A DNA stretch of 13,364 bases from Candidatus Helarchaeota archaeon (GTDB lineage Archaea; Asgardarchaeota; Lokiarchaeia; Helarchaeales; JABXJV01): NCBI GenBank assembly GCA_013375355.1, contig JABXJV010000397.1:1-13364 (forward strand). The letters are read 5' to 3'. A program made the translations under genes and the position numbers. The stretch's first letter is position 1. Each line of letters begins with the position of its first letter. This document shows positions 7,902 through 13,364 of this stretch, in pieces. Under the pieces are notes generated by a model that was not told where the DNA came from, ran no database searches, and saw only the letters and a list, made by a program, of their open reading frames with translations.

Positions 7902-8915
7902 ATGAGTCAGAAATCCCGGTATCAAGTTAAATCTGAAAAAATTGTAATTGAGAATTTGAATTTAAGTTATGAGAAGTTTATTCTAATAGATAACTTTGAA
8001 CAAATATATTTGGAAATTATTCCCGCTTTGGGAAGCAATATTTTTGGATTTTATAAAATAATAGAGGGCAGACAAATAAATTTTATTTATGTTCCAAGTG
8101 ATCTCGAAACAATTTTAACCCAAAAAATTAGATATTATGGCAATCCAATTTTATTTCCTTTTCCAAATAGAATTCCTAATGGGAATTTTATTTTTGAAGG
8201 AAAATCTTATCATTTTAGACCCAACTTTCGTAATGGAACTGCTATTCACGGACTAGTCAATGACAAACCGTGGCAAGTAGAAGAATCACGCCAACCAAAT
8301 CATGAAGCAGCCATATTAACAACTTATTTAAGAAGCCAAGAGCATTCTAAAATTTTGCCCCAATTTCCTTTTCCATTTGAAATTAAAATAAAATTTCAAT
8401 TGAAAGATAAAAATATTAGACTTTCGACTTCTATTAAAAATCTTGGAGGAAGCAATATGCCTATGGGATTCGGTATTCATCCTTATTTTGTCGCAGGCAT
8501 AAATTCCAATGAACGTGACGGATGTATTTTAAAGATTCCAGCTCGTGAATACTGGGAATTACAAAATTGTCTGCCAACTGGCGTTAAAATGCAAGTTTCA
8601 GGTAACCATGATCTCCAAGAGGGGAAAAAATTGAAAAATATTTATTTGGATGACATTTTTACTGACTTAATCCCTGCTGCCGATGGATGGACTTACTATG
8701 AACTAACTAATACTATCCAAAATTATAAATTAACAGTATCAGCGGATCAAAATTTCAATCATGTTGTCATATATGCACCAAAAGATAATAATTTCGTTTG
8801 TATTGAACCTTACACGTGTATAACTAATGCAATTAATATTGCTCCTGAACAAATCATTCGGCTTGCTCCAAATGATTCAATAAAATTAGATATTAAAATA
8901 TATATTGAGATATGA
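7902..8915 (+). CDS. Aldose 1-epimerase (mutarotase) family protein
   Basis: A 337-residue galactose-mutarotase-fold enzyme, which interconverts alpha and beta anomers of aldoses and feeds sugar dehydrogenases or kinases. Visible hallmarks are FPFPNRIPNG (85-94, substrate arginine R90), AIHGLVNDKPW (114-124, catalytic acid candidate H116), GFGIHPYF (189-196, H193), and CIEPYTCITNAIN (300-312) with the catalytic base glutamate E302. The FPFPNR plus HGLV pattern fits GalM/YeaD-type members that act on free or phosphorylated hexoses; the substrate cannot be told. I start at ATG 7902, where GTGA lies 5 nt upstream; an in-frame GTG at 7893 would add three residues and is a real alternative. It heads a run of four + strand genes and lies in the neighbourhood of the KDG kinase and the dehydratase, consistent with supplying the right anomer to a sugar oxidation pathway. 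Confidence 0.9.
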   Translation: MSQKSRYQVKSEKIVIENLNLSYEKFILIDNFEQIYLEIIPALGSNIFGFYKIIEGRQINFIYVPSDLETILTQKIRYYGNPILFPFPNRIPNGNFIFEGKSYHFRPNFRNGTAIHGLVNDKPWQVEESRQPNHEAAILTTYLRSQEHSKILPQFPFPFEIKIKFQLKDKNIRLSTSIKNLGGSNMPMGFGIHPYFVAGINSNERDGCILKIPAREYWELQNCLPTGVKMQVSGNHDLQEGKKLKNIYLDDIFTDLIPAADGWTYYELTNTIQNYKLTVSADQNFNHVVIYAPKDNNFVCIEPYTCITNAINIAPEQIIRLAPNDSIKLDIKIYIEI

Positions 8916-8919
8916 GAAG

Positions 8920-8939
8920 AAATTTAATTTATTAAATTT
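8920..8939 (+). terminator. AT-only inverted repeat after the aldose epimerase, possible terminator
   Basis: AAATTTAAT and ATTAAATTT form a perfect 9-bp inverted repeat around a TT centre, beginning 4 bp after the epimerase stop and ending in a short T run (8937-8940). As RNA it would fold as an 8-bp stem with a 4-nt loop. It contains no G or C, so the stem is weak; archaeal termination depends mainly on U tracts, and this is only a candidate. Confidence 0.3.
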
Positions 8940-8944
8940 TGATC

Positions 8945-8952
8945 TATAAAAA
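8945..8952 (+). promoter_or_regulatory. TATA-like element upstream of the membrane protein gene
   Basis: TATAAAAA lies in the 97-bp gap before the membrane protein. A transcript start about 25 bp downstream (near 8971) would leave a leader of about 40 nt that includes the AAGG motif at 9000-9003, 9 nt before the ATG. The call rests on motif and spacing alone. Confidence 0.3.
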
Positions 8953-8967
8953 CTAATCAATAAATAA

Positions 8968-8987
8968 GAAATAATAGAAATTATTTC
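8968..8987 (+). repeat. Perfect 8-bp hairpin in the leader of the membrane protein gene
   Basis: GAAATAAT and ATTATTTC form a perfect 8-bp stem around an AGAA tetraloop, 25 bp before the ATG at 9013. It could be part of a terminator for the upstream gene, a 5'-end structure on the membrane-protein mRNA, or a protein-binding site. It has one G-C pair only, and AT-rich DNA yields such repeats by chance. Confidence 0.3.
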
Positions 8988-9012
8988 AAAAATACTACCA
9001 AGGCAATAAATA

Positions 9013-9948
9013 ATGGCAAAAGAAAGCACGATAACATTTTTATTGGGAATTATAATAACAATTATAGCACTAGTCTTACTAATTTTCCCAAAAATAATAC
9101 TTTACTATTCTTTTATATTCCTGGCTCTCATCCTGTTAGTTAATTCTGGGATTATAATCTCAATAGGGGGCATTCTTCGTAGTAAGAATATAACAAAGAG
9201 TGGATATGGTATTGGGTTAGGAGGAAGTTTTCTTTTTATAGGATTTACAATACTTGCATTTCAAGTACGAAATGGTGGTTGGATAGTTAGAAGTGTTATT
9301 AGCCTTTGTTTTGGAAGTATATTTCTGATTATGGTCATATTATCCCTACATTATATTAAAAAAGAACCAAGTATTGAAAAATTAGAGAAAATAAAAGAAG
9401 ATAGAGAAAAATTTGAAACAAGATGGACAAACAAAAAACTCTTGGGATTCAGTCTAACAATTCTTATATTATCAAGAATATTTCAATTTTTTCCATTATC
9501 CGAAAATCTATTATTTGTCATCCTTAGTAGCATATCTATTTTTCTATTTTGGCATATAGGACTAATATTGCTTATAGGGAGTATTCGACATAATGAAGAA
9601 ACTGTAAAAATTGGACTTTCATTTGGATTACCAACATGGACTCTAATTTTGATAACCACGATAATTGGGGGGCAATACTATGGGACAAAATTACAAATGA
9701 TTAATACATTATATTACTCTTTTCTAATTAAAATTATGTTCGGTGAGGAATCTGGAACAATCGATAGCATCATATTGGCAATAATTTTCGTGCCATTTAT
9801 AAATACCTATAACAGAAATGGGTTTTATCTACTTTTTCATTTTACTATAATTGTTCATACTTTTATTTTCGGAATTTTTGTGGCTCGTGAATTGTACTTA
9901 ATGAAGAAATATTACGGTAAGAGGGATATACCAAAAACGGATAATTAA
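9013..9948 (+). CDS. Multi-pass membrane protein with an internal duplication, function unknown
   Basis: A 311-residue integral membrane protein with about eight or nine hydrophobic segments, roughly at residues 8-25, 28-54, 66-84, 92-114, 141-160, 164-190, 200-219, 250-264 and 270-292. A charged cytosolic-type loop (115-140, Lys/Glu-rich) separates the halves. The halves look related: GIIISIGGILRSKN starting at 46 aligns without gaps with GLILLIGSIRHNEE starting at 183, and both continue into K-x-G-x3-GL, a shift of 137 residues. The N-terminal hairpin pattern is vaguely like DUF308/HdeD membrane proteins, but I cannot assign a family, and no transporter signature is visible. The ATG at 9013 has AAGG 9 nt upstream. 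It lies between the mutarotase and the dehydratase, so sugar or acid transport is a possible but unsupported idea. No signal peptide separate from the first membrane segment is seen. Confidence 0.8.
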   Translation: MAKESTITFLLGIIITIIALVLLIFPKIILYYSFIFLALILLVNSGIIISIGGILRSKNITKSGYGIGLGGSFLFIGFTILAFQVRNGGWIVRSVISLCFGSIFLIMVILSLHYIKKEPSIEKLEKIKEDREKFETRWTNKKLLGFSLTILILSRIFQFFPLSENLLFVILSSISIFLFWHIGLILLIGSIRHNEETVKIGLSFGLPTWTLILITTIIGGQYYGTKLQMINTLYYSFLIKIMFGEESGTIDSIILAIIFVPFINTYNRNGFYLLFHFTIIVHTFIFGIFVARELYLMKKYYGKRDIPKTDN

Positions 9949-9969
9949 ATTTAAAAAAACTCGTTGTTC

Positions 9970-9989
9970 ATAAAGTCCATAAACTTTAT
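9970..9989 (+). terminator. Hairpin followed by T-rich sequence, possible terminator of the membrane protein gene
   Basis: ATAAAGT and ACTTTAT form a perfect 7-bp stem around a 6-nt CCATAA loop, about 20 bp after the stop codon at 9948, and are followed by TTTTATAATATTT. The position suits a transcription end before the dehydratase. The stem is weak (one G-C pair), so confidence is low. Confidence 0.35.
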
Positions 9990-10069
9990 TTTATAATATT
10001 TCAGTACGGGAGTTATGATACTTATTAAAAATTAATAAAAACAAAGAGATAATTGTAGGTCTGAAAAAA
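9990..10069 (+). promoter_or_regulatory. Probable promoter and leader of the dehydratase-oxidoreductase pair
   Basis: The segment after the hairpin is AT-rich with several TATA-like strings (TTATAATATT near 9990-9999; an A/T run at 10021-10040). AGGT at 10057-10060 stands 9 nt before the TTG start at 10070 and is the only Shine-Dalgarno-like match. Which TATA-like element is used cannot be told from sequence. Confidence 0.3.
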
Positions 10070-11743
10070 TTGATTAAAAAAAATGCGGATTTGAAAAAAA
10101 GAAGCAAAAGAATATTTGAAGTTATTAAGCAGACACCATTCTACTATGTTCCCTTGGGTGTTTTGAAAGGTTTAGGACTTGAAGAAAAAGAAATTAATAA
10201 AAAACCTTTTATTGGTGTCGTTAACACGTGGAATGAAATAAATCCCGGTCATAAACATTTAAATTCTTTAGTTGAAGCTGTAAAATATGGAATTATTGAA
10301 TCTGGTGGAATTCCATTTGAATTTTGCACTGTGGCTCCCTGTGACGGATGGAGTGAAGGCAATCCAGGAATGCGCTTTATTTTACCCCACCGTGAAATAA
10401 TTGTTGATTCAATTGAGGCAATGATTGAAGCACATTCTCTTGATGCTATGGTAACAGTCTCAAGCTGTGACAAAATTAATCCTGCTATGTTAATGGCTGC
10501 CGCAAGATTGGATATTCCAACAATTTGCGGTCCTGGAGGTCCTGGTATACGAGAAATATTTTTTGAGCCTGAATATCGGGGCACAGAAGTACGTTACTAC
10601 GAAGAAATGGAATATAAAATCAAATGTATAACTTGCGCTTCATATGGTGCTTGTGACTTAATGGGAACCGCAAATACTACACAATGTATTATGGAAGCAT
10701 TTGGGATGACTTTGCCTAATGCTGCTACGAGTCCAGCATTTTCACGAGCAAAAATTGTAATGGCAAAAGAGTCTGGGAGAAAAATTATGACTCTACTTAA
10801 AGAAGATATAACTCCTTCTCAAATTATGACAAAAAAATCATTAGAGAATGCCATCATTGTTGATCTTGCTATTGGTGGTTCGACAAATTCAGCATTACAT
10901 CTTCCTGCAATTGCAGATGAAATGGGGATTGAGTTTGACCTAGAATTATTTAATGAATATAGTAAAAAAATTCCATCAATTGTAAATGTCTCACCAGCCG
11001 GACAATACGGAGTAACCGATTTGTATAAAGCAGGTGGTATACCTGCAGTTCTAAGTCGTCTTAAAGATTTTATTCATTTAGATTGCCTCACTGTTTCAGG
11101 TAAATTAATTAAAAAGATTATTCGAAAGGTAAAAGTGTTAAATGATGAAGTAATAAGACCCTTATCTAATCCTGTCTTTCCCGAAGGAGGAACAGTTGTT
11201 TTAAAAGGTAATTTAGCACCTGAAGGTTCAGTTATTAAGCAATCTGCAGTTGAACATAGAGAAATGTTAGAATTCGAAGGTCCTGCAGTATGTTTTAATT
11301 CTGAAGTTGATGCAATAAATGCTTTAGTCAAAAAAGAAATTCAAAATGGAACGGTTGTTGTGATTCGATATGAAGGTCCAAAAGGTGGTCCTGGATTCCC
11401 AGAGATGTTAGCATTTACTGCTACACTTAGTGTTTTAAGGGATATGGATAGAGTTGCTATAATAACCGATGGGCGTTTTTCTGGGGGGACACAAGGTCCT
11501 GCAATAGGACATGTCTGTCCTGAAGCGTACGTAGGAGGTCCAATTGCAGTTGTTCAAAATGGTGATTTGATAAAAATTGATGTACCGAATAGGAACCTCA
11601 ATATAGATATTTCAGGCGACGAAATTCAAGAACGTTTGAAAAAATGGAAACCTTATGAAAAAGACATTAAAAGTAAAGTATTGCTAAAATATAGAGCTTT
11701 AGTAACTTCAGCCGCAAAAGGTGCAATATTGAAATATGACTGA
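10070..11743 (+). CDS. IlvD/Edd-family dehydratase (sugar-acid dehydratase or dihydroxy-acid dehydratase)
   Basis: A 557-residue Fe-S dehydratase of the IlvD/Edd family. Family members remove water from 2,3-dihydroxy acids: dihydroxyisovalerate in valine/isoleucine synthesis, or gluconate-type sugar acids giving 2-keto-3-deoxy acids. Markers are KPFIGVVNTWNEINPGH (45-61), APCDG (89-93), SSCDKINPAMLMAAARL (131-147), CASYGACDLMGTANT (189-203), AIGGSTNSALHLPA (267-280), RYEGPKGGPGFPEM (433-446) and ITDGRFSGGTQGPAIGHVCPEA (465-486). Cluster-ligand candidates are C91, C133 and C195. It has PGH where plant-type [2Fe-2S] members have PCN, so it groups with the other cluster class. The start is TTG at 10070: no in-frame ATG or GTG lies between the upstream stop (10016) and the conserved region, and AGGT precedes it. 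The KDG kinase, aldolase and mutarotase nearby favour a sugar-acid substrate; no other ilv gene is in the window. Similarity alone does not exclude ilvD. Confidence 0.92.
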   Translation: MIKKNADLKKRSKRIFEVIKQTPFYYVPLGVLKGLGLEEKEINKKPFIGVVNTWNEINPGHKHLNSLVEAVKYGIIESGGIPFEFCTVAPCDGWSEGNPGMRFILPHREIIVDSIEAMIEAHSLDAMVTVSSCDKINPAMLMAAARLDIPTICGPGGPGIREIFFEPEYRGTEVRYYEEMEYKIKCITCASYGACDLMGTANTTQCIMEAFGMTLPNAATSPAFSRAKIVMAKESGRKIMTLLKEDITPSQIMTKKSLENAIIVDLAIGGSTNSALHLPAIADEMGIEFDLELFNEYSKKIPSIVNVSPAGQYGVTDLYKAGGIPAVLSRLKDFIHLDCLTVSGKLIKKIIRKVKVLNDEVIRPLSNPVFPEGGTVVLKGNLAPEGSVIKQSAVEHREMLEFEGPAVCFNSEVDAINALVKKEIQNGTVVVIRYEGPKGGPGFPEMLAFTATLSVLRDMDRVAIITDGRFSGGTQGPAIGHVCPEAYVGGPIAVVQNGDLIKIDVPNRNLNIDISGDEIQERLKKWKPYEKDIKSKVLLKYRALVTSAAKGAILKYD

Positions 11744-11754
11744 TAAAGTATATT

Positions 11755-11761
11755 AGGAGAG
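11755..11761 (+). promoter_or_regulatory. Shine-Dalgarno site for a non-standard start of the FAD oxidoreductase
   Basis: AGGAGAG is the strongest ribosome-binding match in the neighbourhood, and it overlaps the last base pair of an in-frame TAG (11754-11756). The only plausible initiation codons at proper distance in the oxidoreductase frame are ATT at 11769 and, too close, ATA at 11763. The nearby ATG at 11779 is out of frame and meets a stop after two codons. Confidence 0.6.
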
Positions 11762-11768
11762 AATAAGT

Positions 11769-13313
11769 ATTAAGGAATATGACGTAATTGTTGTAGGTTC
11801 TGGACTAGGTGGCCTATCTTGTGCCGCAATTCTAGCAAAAGATGGATATAAAGTAGCAGTTTTTGAAAGGCATCATACACCAGGTGGTTATTGTACTAAT
11901 TTTAAAAGAAAAGAATTTGAGTTTGATGCATCAATTCACCAGATAGCAGGTTGCGAACCGGGGGGAATCCTTCATGACATTCTAGTAGAAGCGGGAGCCG
12001 AAAACTATGTGGAATTCATTAAATTAGATCCTGCTTTTAAAATAATCTCTAATAATTATGAATTTGAAGTTCCAGGAGATAAAAAAGAATATATTAAACG
12101 ATTATGTGAGATGTTTCCTGAAGAAACAGATGGTATCCGTAGATATTTTTCTCTTAATACGAAATTTTTCGATTTTGGAAAGAAATTTAATAATTTATCT
12201 GGCATAAAACAAGTTTTTTACGCTCTAAGAAATATGGGTACAGTCATCTCTTTTTTAAAGCATTCAAAGAAAACCTTACAAGAAGTTTTAGATGAATATT
12301 TTACCAATCCAGATTTACAAGAAATTGTATCTCAATTATGGGGTTTTTTAGGACTTCCACCAAGCCAACTATCCTATGTGTATTTCACAGTAGGTATTAC
12401 TACTTATCTAGAGGAAGGCGCATTTTATCCCAAAGGAGGCTCTCAGAAAATATCAGATGCTTTTGTGAGAGCAATGAAAGAAAATGGTGGGGATCTTTTT
12501 TTAAATAGTGAAGTAGAAGAGATATTAATAGAGAATAAGGCTGTTAAGGGCGTCAAATTAAAGAATGGGGAAATTTACAAAGCTTCAGTTGTGGTAAGTA
12601 ATGCAGATGGTGTTGTTACATTTAATAAATTAATTAAAAGTAAAGATCTTCCTAAAAAATATATAAAAAAGATTAATAATATGGTTCCATCAATATCGGC
12701 TATAAGTGCATATTTAGGGCTCGATATTGACATAGAAAAATTCGGAATTAAACATTTTGATATAATGATAAATAAATCAATAAATCCAGATAATTATTAT
12801 AAAGAAATAATTGATGGAATTAAATCAGAATCCTTTGTTGTATCAGTTTATACTAATGTTGATAAAAGCTTTGCACCTCCAGGAAAGAGTGGTGTAACAA
12901 TTTTAAACCTTGCATCGTGGGGTGATAAAAAAGAAAATCGTTGGAAATTAGAACCTGATGGGTCTAGGGGTGAAGCCTACAGAAAAAATAAAGAAATGTG
13001 GCTAGAATGGCTTGTCTCAAGAGCTGAAACTCTTATTCCAGAACTTAGGAACCATATCGAAGTAGCTGAGGTTGCAACACCCGTTACTTATAATAGATAT
13101 ACGCTGAATCAAGGTGGTGCATTAGTTGGTTGGGCATCTAGCCGGGAACAAAGTATTCGTAACCGGTTACCCCAAAAAACACCCATTAAAGGACTCTATC
13201 TTGCAAGCGCATGGGCCTACCCCGGCGGTGGTGTGAATGGGGTTACAATGGGCGGGCAATGGTGTGCAAGAATAATTCGTAAAAAACATAAAATTAAGAA
13301 AAAATTCAATTAG
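11769..13313 (+). CDS. CrtI/CrtISO-like FAD-dependent oxidoreductase (phytoene desaturase superfamily), rare ATT start
   Basis: A flavoprotein of the phytoene desaturase/carotenoid isomerase/retinol saturase superfamily, 514 residues if begun at ATT 11769, the usual length. The N-terminal FAD-binding fold is complete: VVGSGLGGLSCAAILAKDGY (8-27) has the GxGxxG motif, FER (32-34) the ribose-binding glutamate, followed by TPGGYCTNF. The C-terminal GLYLASAWAYPGGGVNGVTMGG (475-496) is the second FAD contact typical of CrtI-type enzymes. The first ATG/GTG/TTG in frame is GTG at 12009, which would delete the dinucleotide fold, so it is not the true start. AGGAG ends 9 nt before the ATT. It follows the dehydratase by 25 bp and is very likely co-transcribed with it. 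Substrate is unknown: isoprenoid, polyprenyl lipid or another unsaturated compound; nothing ties it to sugar metabolism directly. A sequencing error at the start codon is an alternative. Confidence 0.88.
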   Translation: MKEYDVIVVGSGLGGLSCAAILAKDGYKVAVFERHHTPGGYCTNFKRKEFEFDASIHQIAGCEPGGILHDILVEAGAENYVEFIKLDPAFKIISNNYEFEVPGDKKEYIKRLCEMFPEETDGIRRYFSLNTKFFDFGKKFNNLSGIKQVFYALRNMGTVISFLKHSKKTLQEVLDEYFTNPDLQEIVSQLWGFLGLPPSQLSYVYFTVGITTYLEEGAFYPKGGSQKISDAFVRAMKENGGDLFLNSEVEEILIENKAVKGVKLKNGEIYKASVVVSNADGVVTFNKLIKSKDLPKKYIKKINNMVPSISAISAYLGLDIDIEKFGIKHFDIMINKSINPDNYYKEIIDGIKSESFVVSVYTNVDKSFAPPGKSGVTILNLASWGDKKENRWKLEPDGSRGEAYRKNKEMWLEWLVSRAETLIPELRNHIEVAEVATPVTYNRYTLNQGGALVGWASSREQSIRNRLPQKTPIKGLYLASAWAYPGGGVNGVTMGGQWCARIIRKKHKIKKKFN

Positions 13314-13364
13314 AATATGCTATTTGGAACATAAATCAGGTAAAGATTAAATAATGATCAATAA
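13314..13364. other. Short 3' intergenic tail
   Basis: These 51 bases after the oxidoreductase stop are AT-rich, and I see no hairpin terminator. An AGGT near 13339-13342 followed by ATG at 13354 could be the start of a next gene, but only three codons lie inside the window, so nothing is called. Confidence 0.3.

Noticed and set aside
10015..10035. Possible six-codon leader peptide (MILIKN) with GGGAG just upstream, before an ilvD-type gene, suggestive of branched-chain attenuation
   Set aside because: The GGGAG is only 2 nt from the ATG, the peptide is too short, no alternative stem-loops are evident, and ribosome-mediated attenuation of this sort is not established in archaea.
10249..10584. 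111-codon minus-strand open frame within the dehydratase
   Set aside because: It is an antisense shadow of a highly conserved coding region.
11074..11331. 85-codon minus-strand open frame within the dehydratase
   Set aside because: It is an antisense shadow with no domain or start signal of its own.
12009..13313. Shorter version of the FAD oxidoreductase starting at GTG 12009
   Set aside because: It would remove the complete GxGxxG FAD-binding motif encoded in the same frame at 11769-11900, and no Shine-Dalgarno site precedes it.
13354..13364. ATG near the window end as the start of another gene
   Set aside because: Only three codons are visible, so neither frame nor product can be judged.

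Overview
The window is a strongly AT-rich stretch (about 30% G+C by eye) with eight protein-coding genes, no RNA genes, no CRISPR array and no insertion sequence. It looks archaeal: TATA-like elements sit in the intergenic gaps, Shine-Dalgarno motifs occur before some genes, and there is a set of Entner-Doudoroff-type sugar-acid genes. Two very large unusual proteins, one a long helical-repeat solenoid ending in what looks like a longin-type domain, point towards an Asgard (Lokiarchaeia-like) archaeon. That placement is inference from protein style and base composition, not from a marker gene.

Layout from left to right. A 5'-truncated DHDPS/KDG-aldolase family gene (1-726, +) overlaps by 6 bp at its 3' end with a convergent gene for an 860-residue protein (721-3303, -). 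That protein has an N-terminal coiled coil, an aromatic-rich middle, a CxxC...CxxC cluster and a C-terminal DUF4332-like helix-hairpin-helix domain. A divergent gap leads to a PfkB-family 2-keto-3-deoxygluconate kinase (3470-4426, +), which ends 10 bp from a convergent gene for a 1126-residue TPR-like/longin protein (4437-7817, -). A second divergent gap leads to four + strand genes: an aldose 1-epimerase (7902-8915), a multi-pass membrane protein with an internal duplication (9013-9948), an IlvD/Edd-family dehydratase (10070-11743), and a CrtI/CrtISO-like FAD oxidoreductase (11769-13313) that follows the dehydratase after 25 bp.

Taken together, mutarotase, sugar-acid dehydratase, KDG kinase and KDG-type aldolase make up most of a branched or semi-phosphorylative Entner-Doudoroff route: sugar anomer, then sugar acid, then 2-keto-3-deoxy acid, then phosphorylation and/or aldol cleavage. 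The sugar dehydrogenase is not in the window. The dehydratase could instead be the branched-chain amino-acid enzyme, since the two activities share a family. The two large minus-strand genes are interleaved with the sugar genes and have no evident metabolic role.

Three gene starts need care. The KDG kinase most likely starts at 3470, not at the upstream ATT-preceded extension. The dehydratase appears to use TTG. The FAD oxidoreductase has a complete Rossmann motif upstream of its first ATG/GTG/TTG codon and can only be full-length if it starts at a rare codon (ATT at 11769), unless the assembly has an error there.
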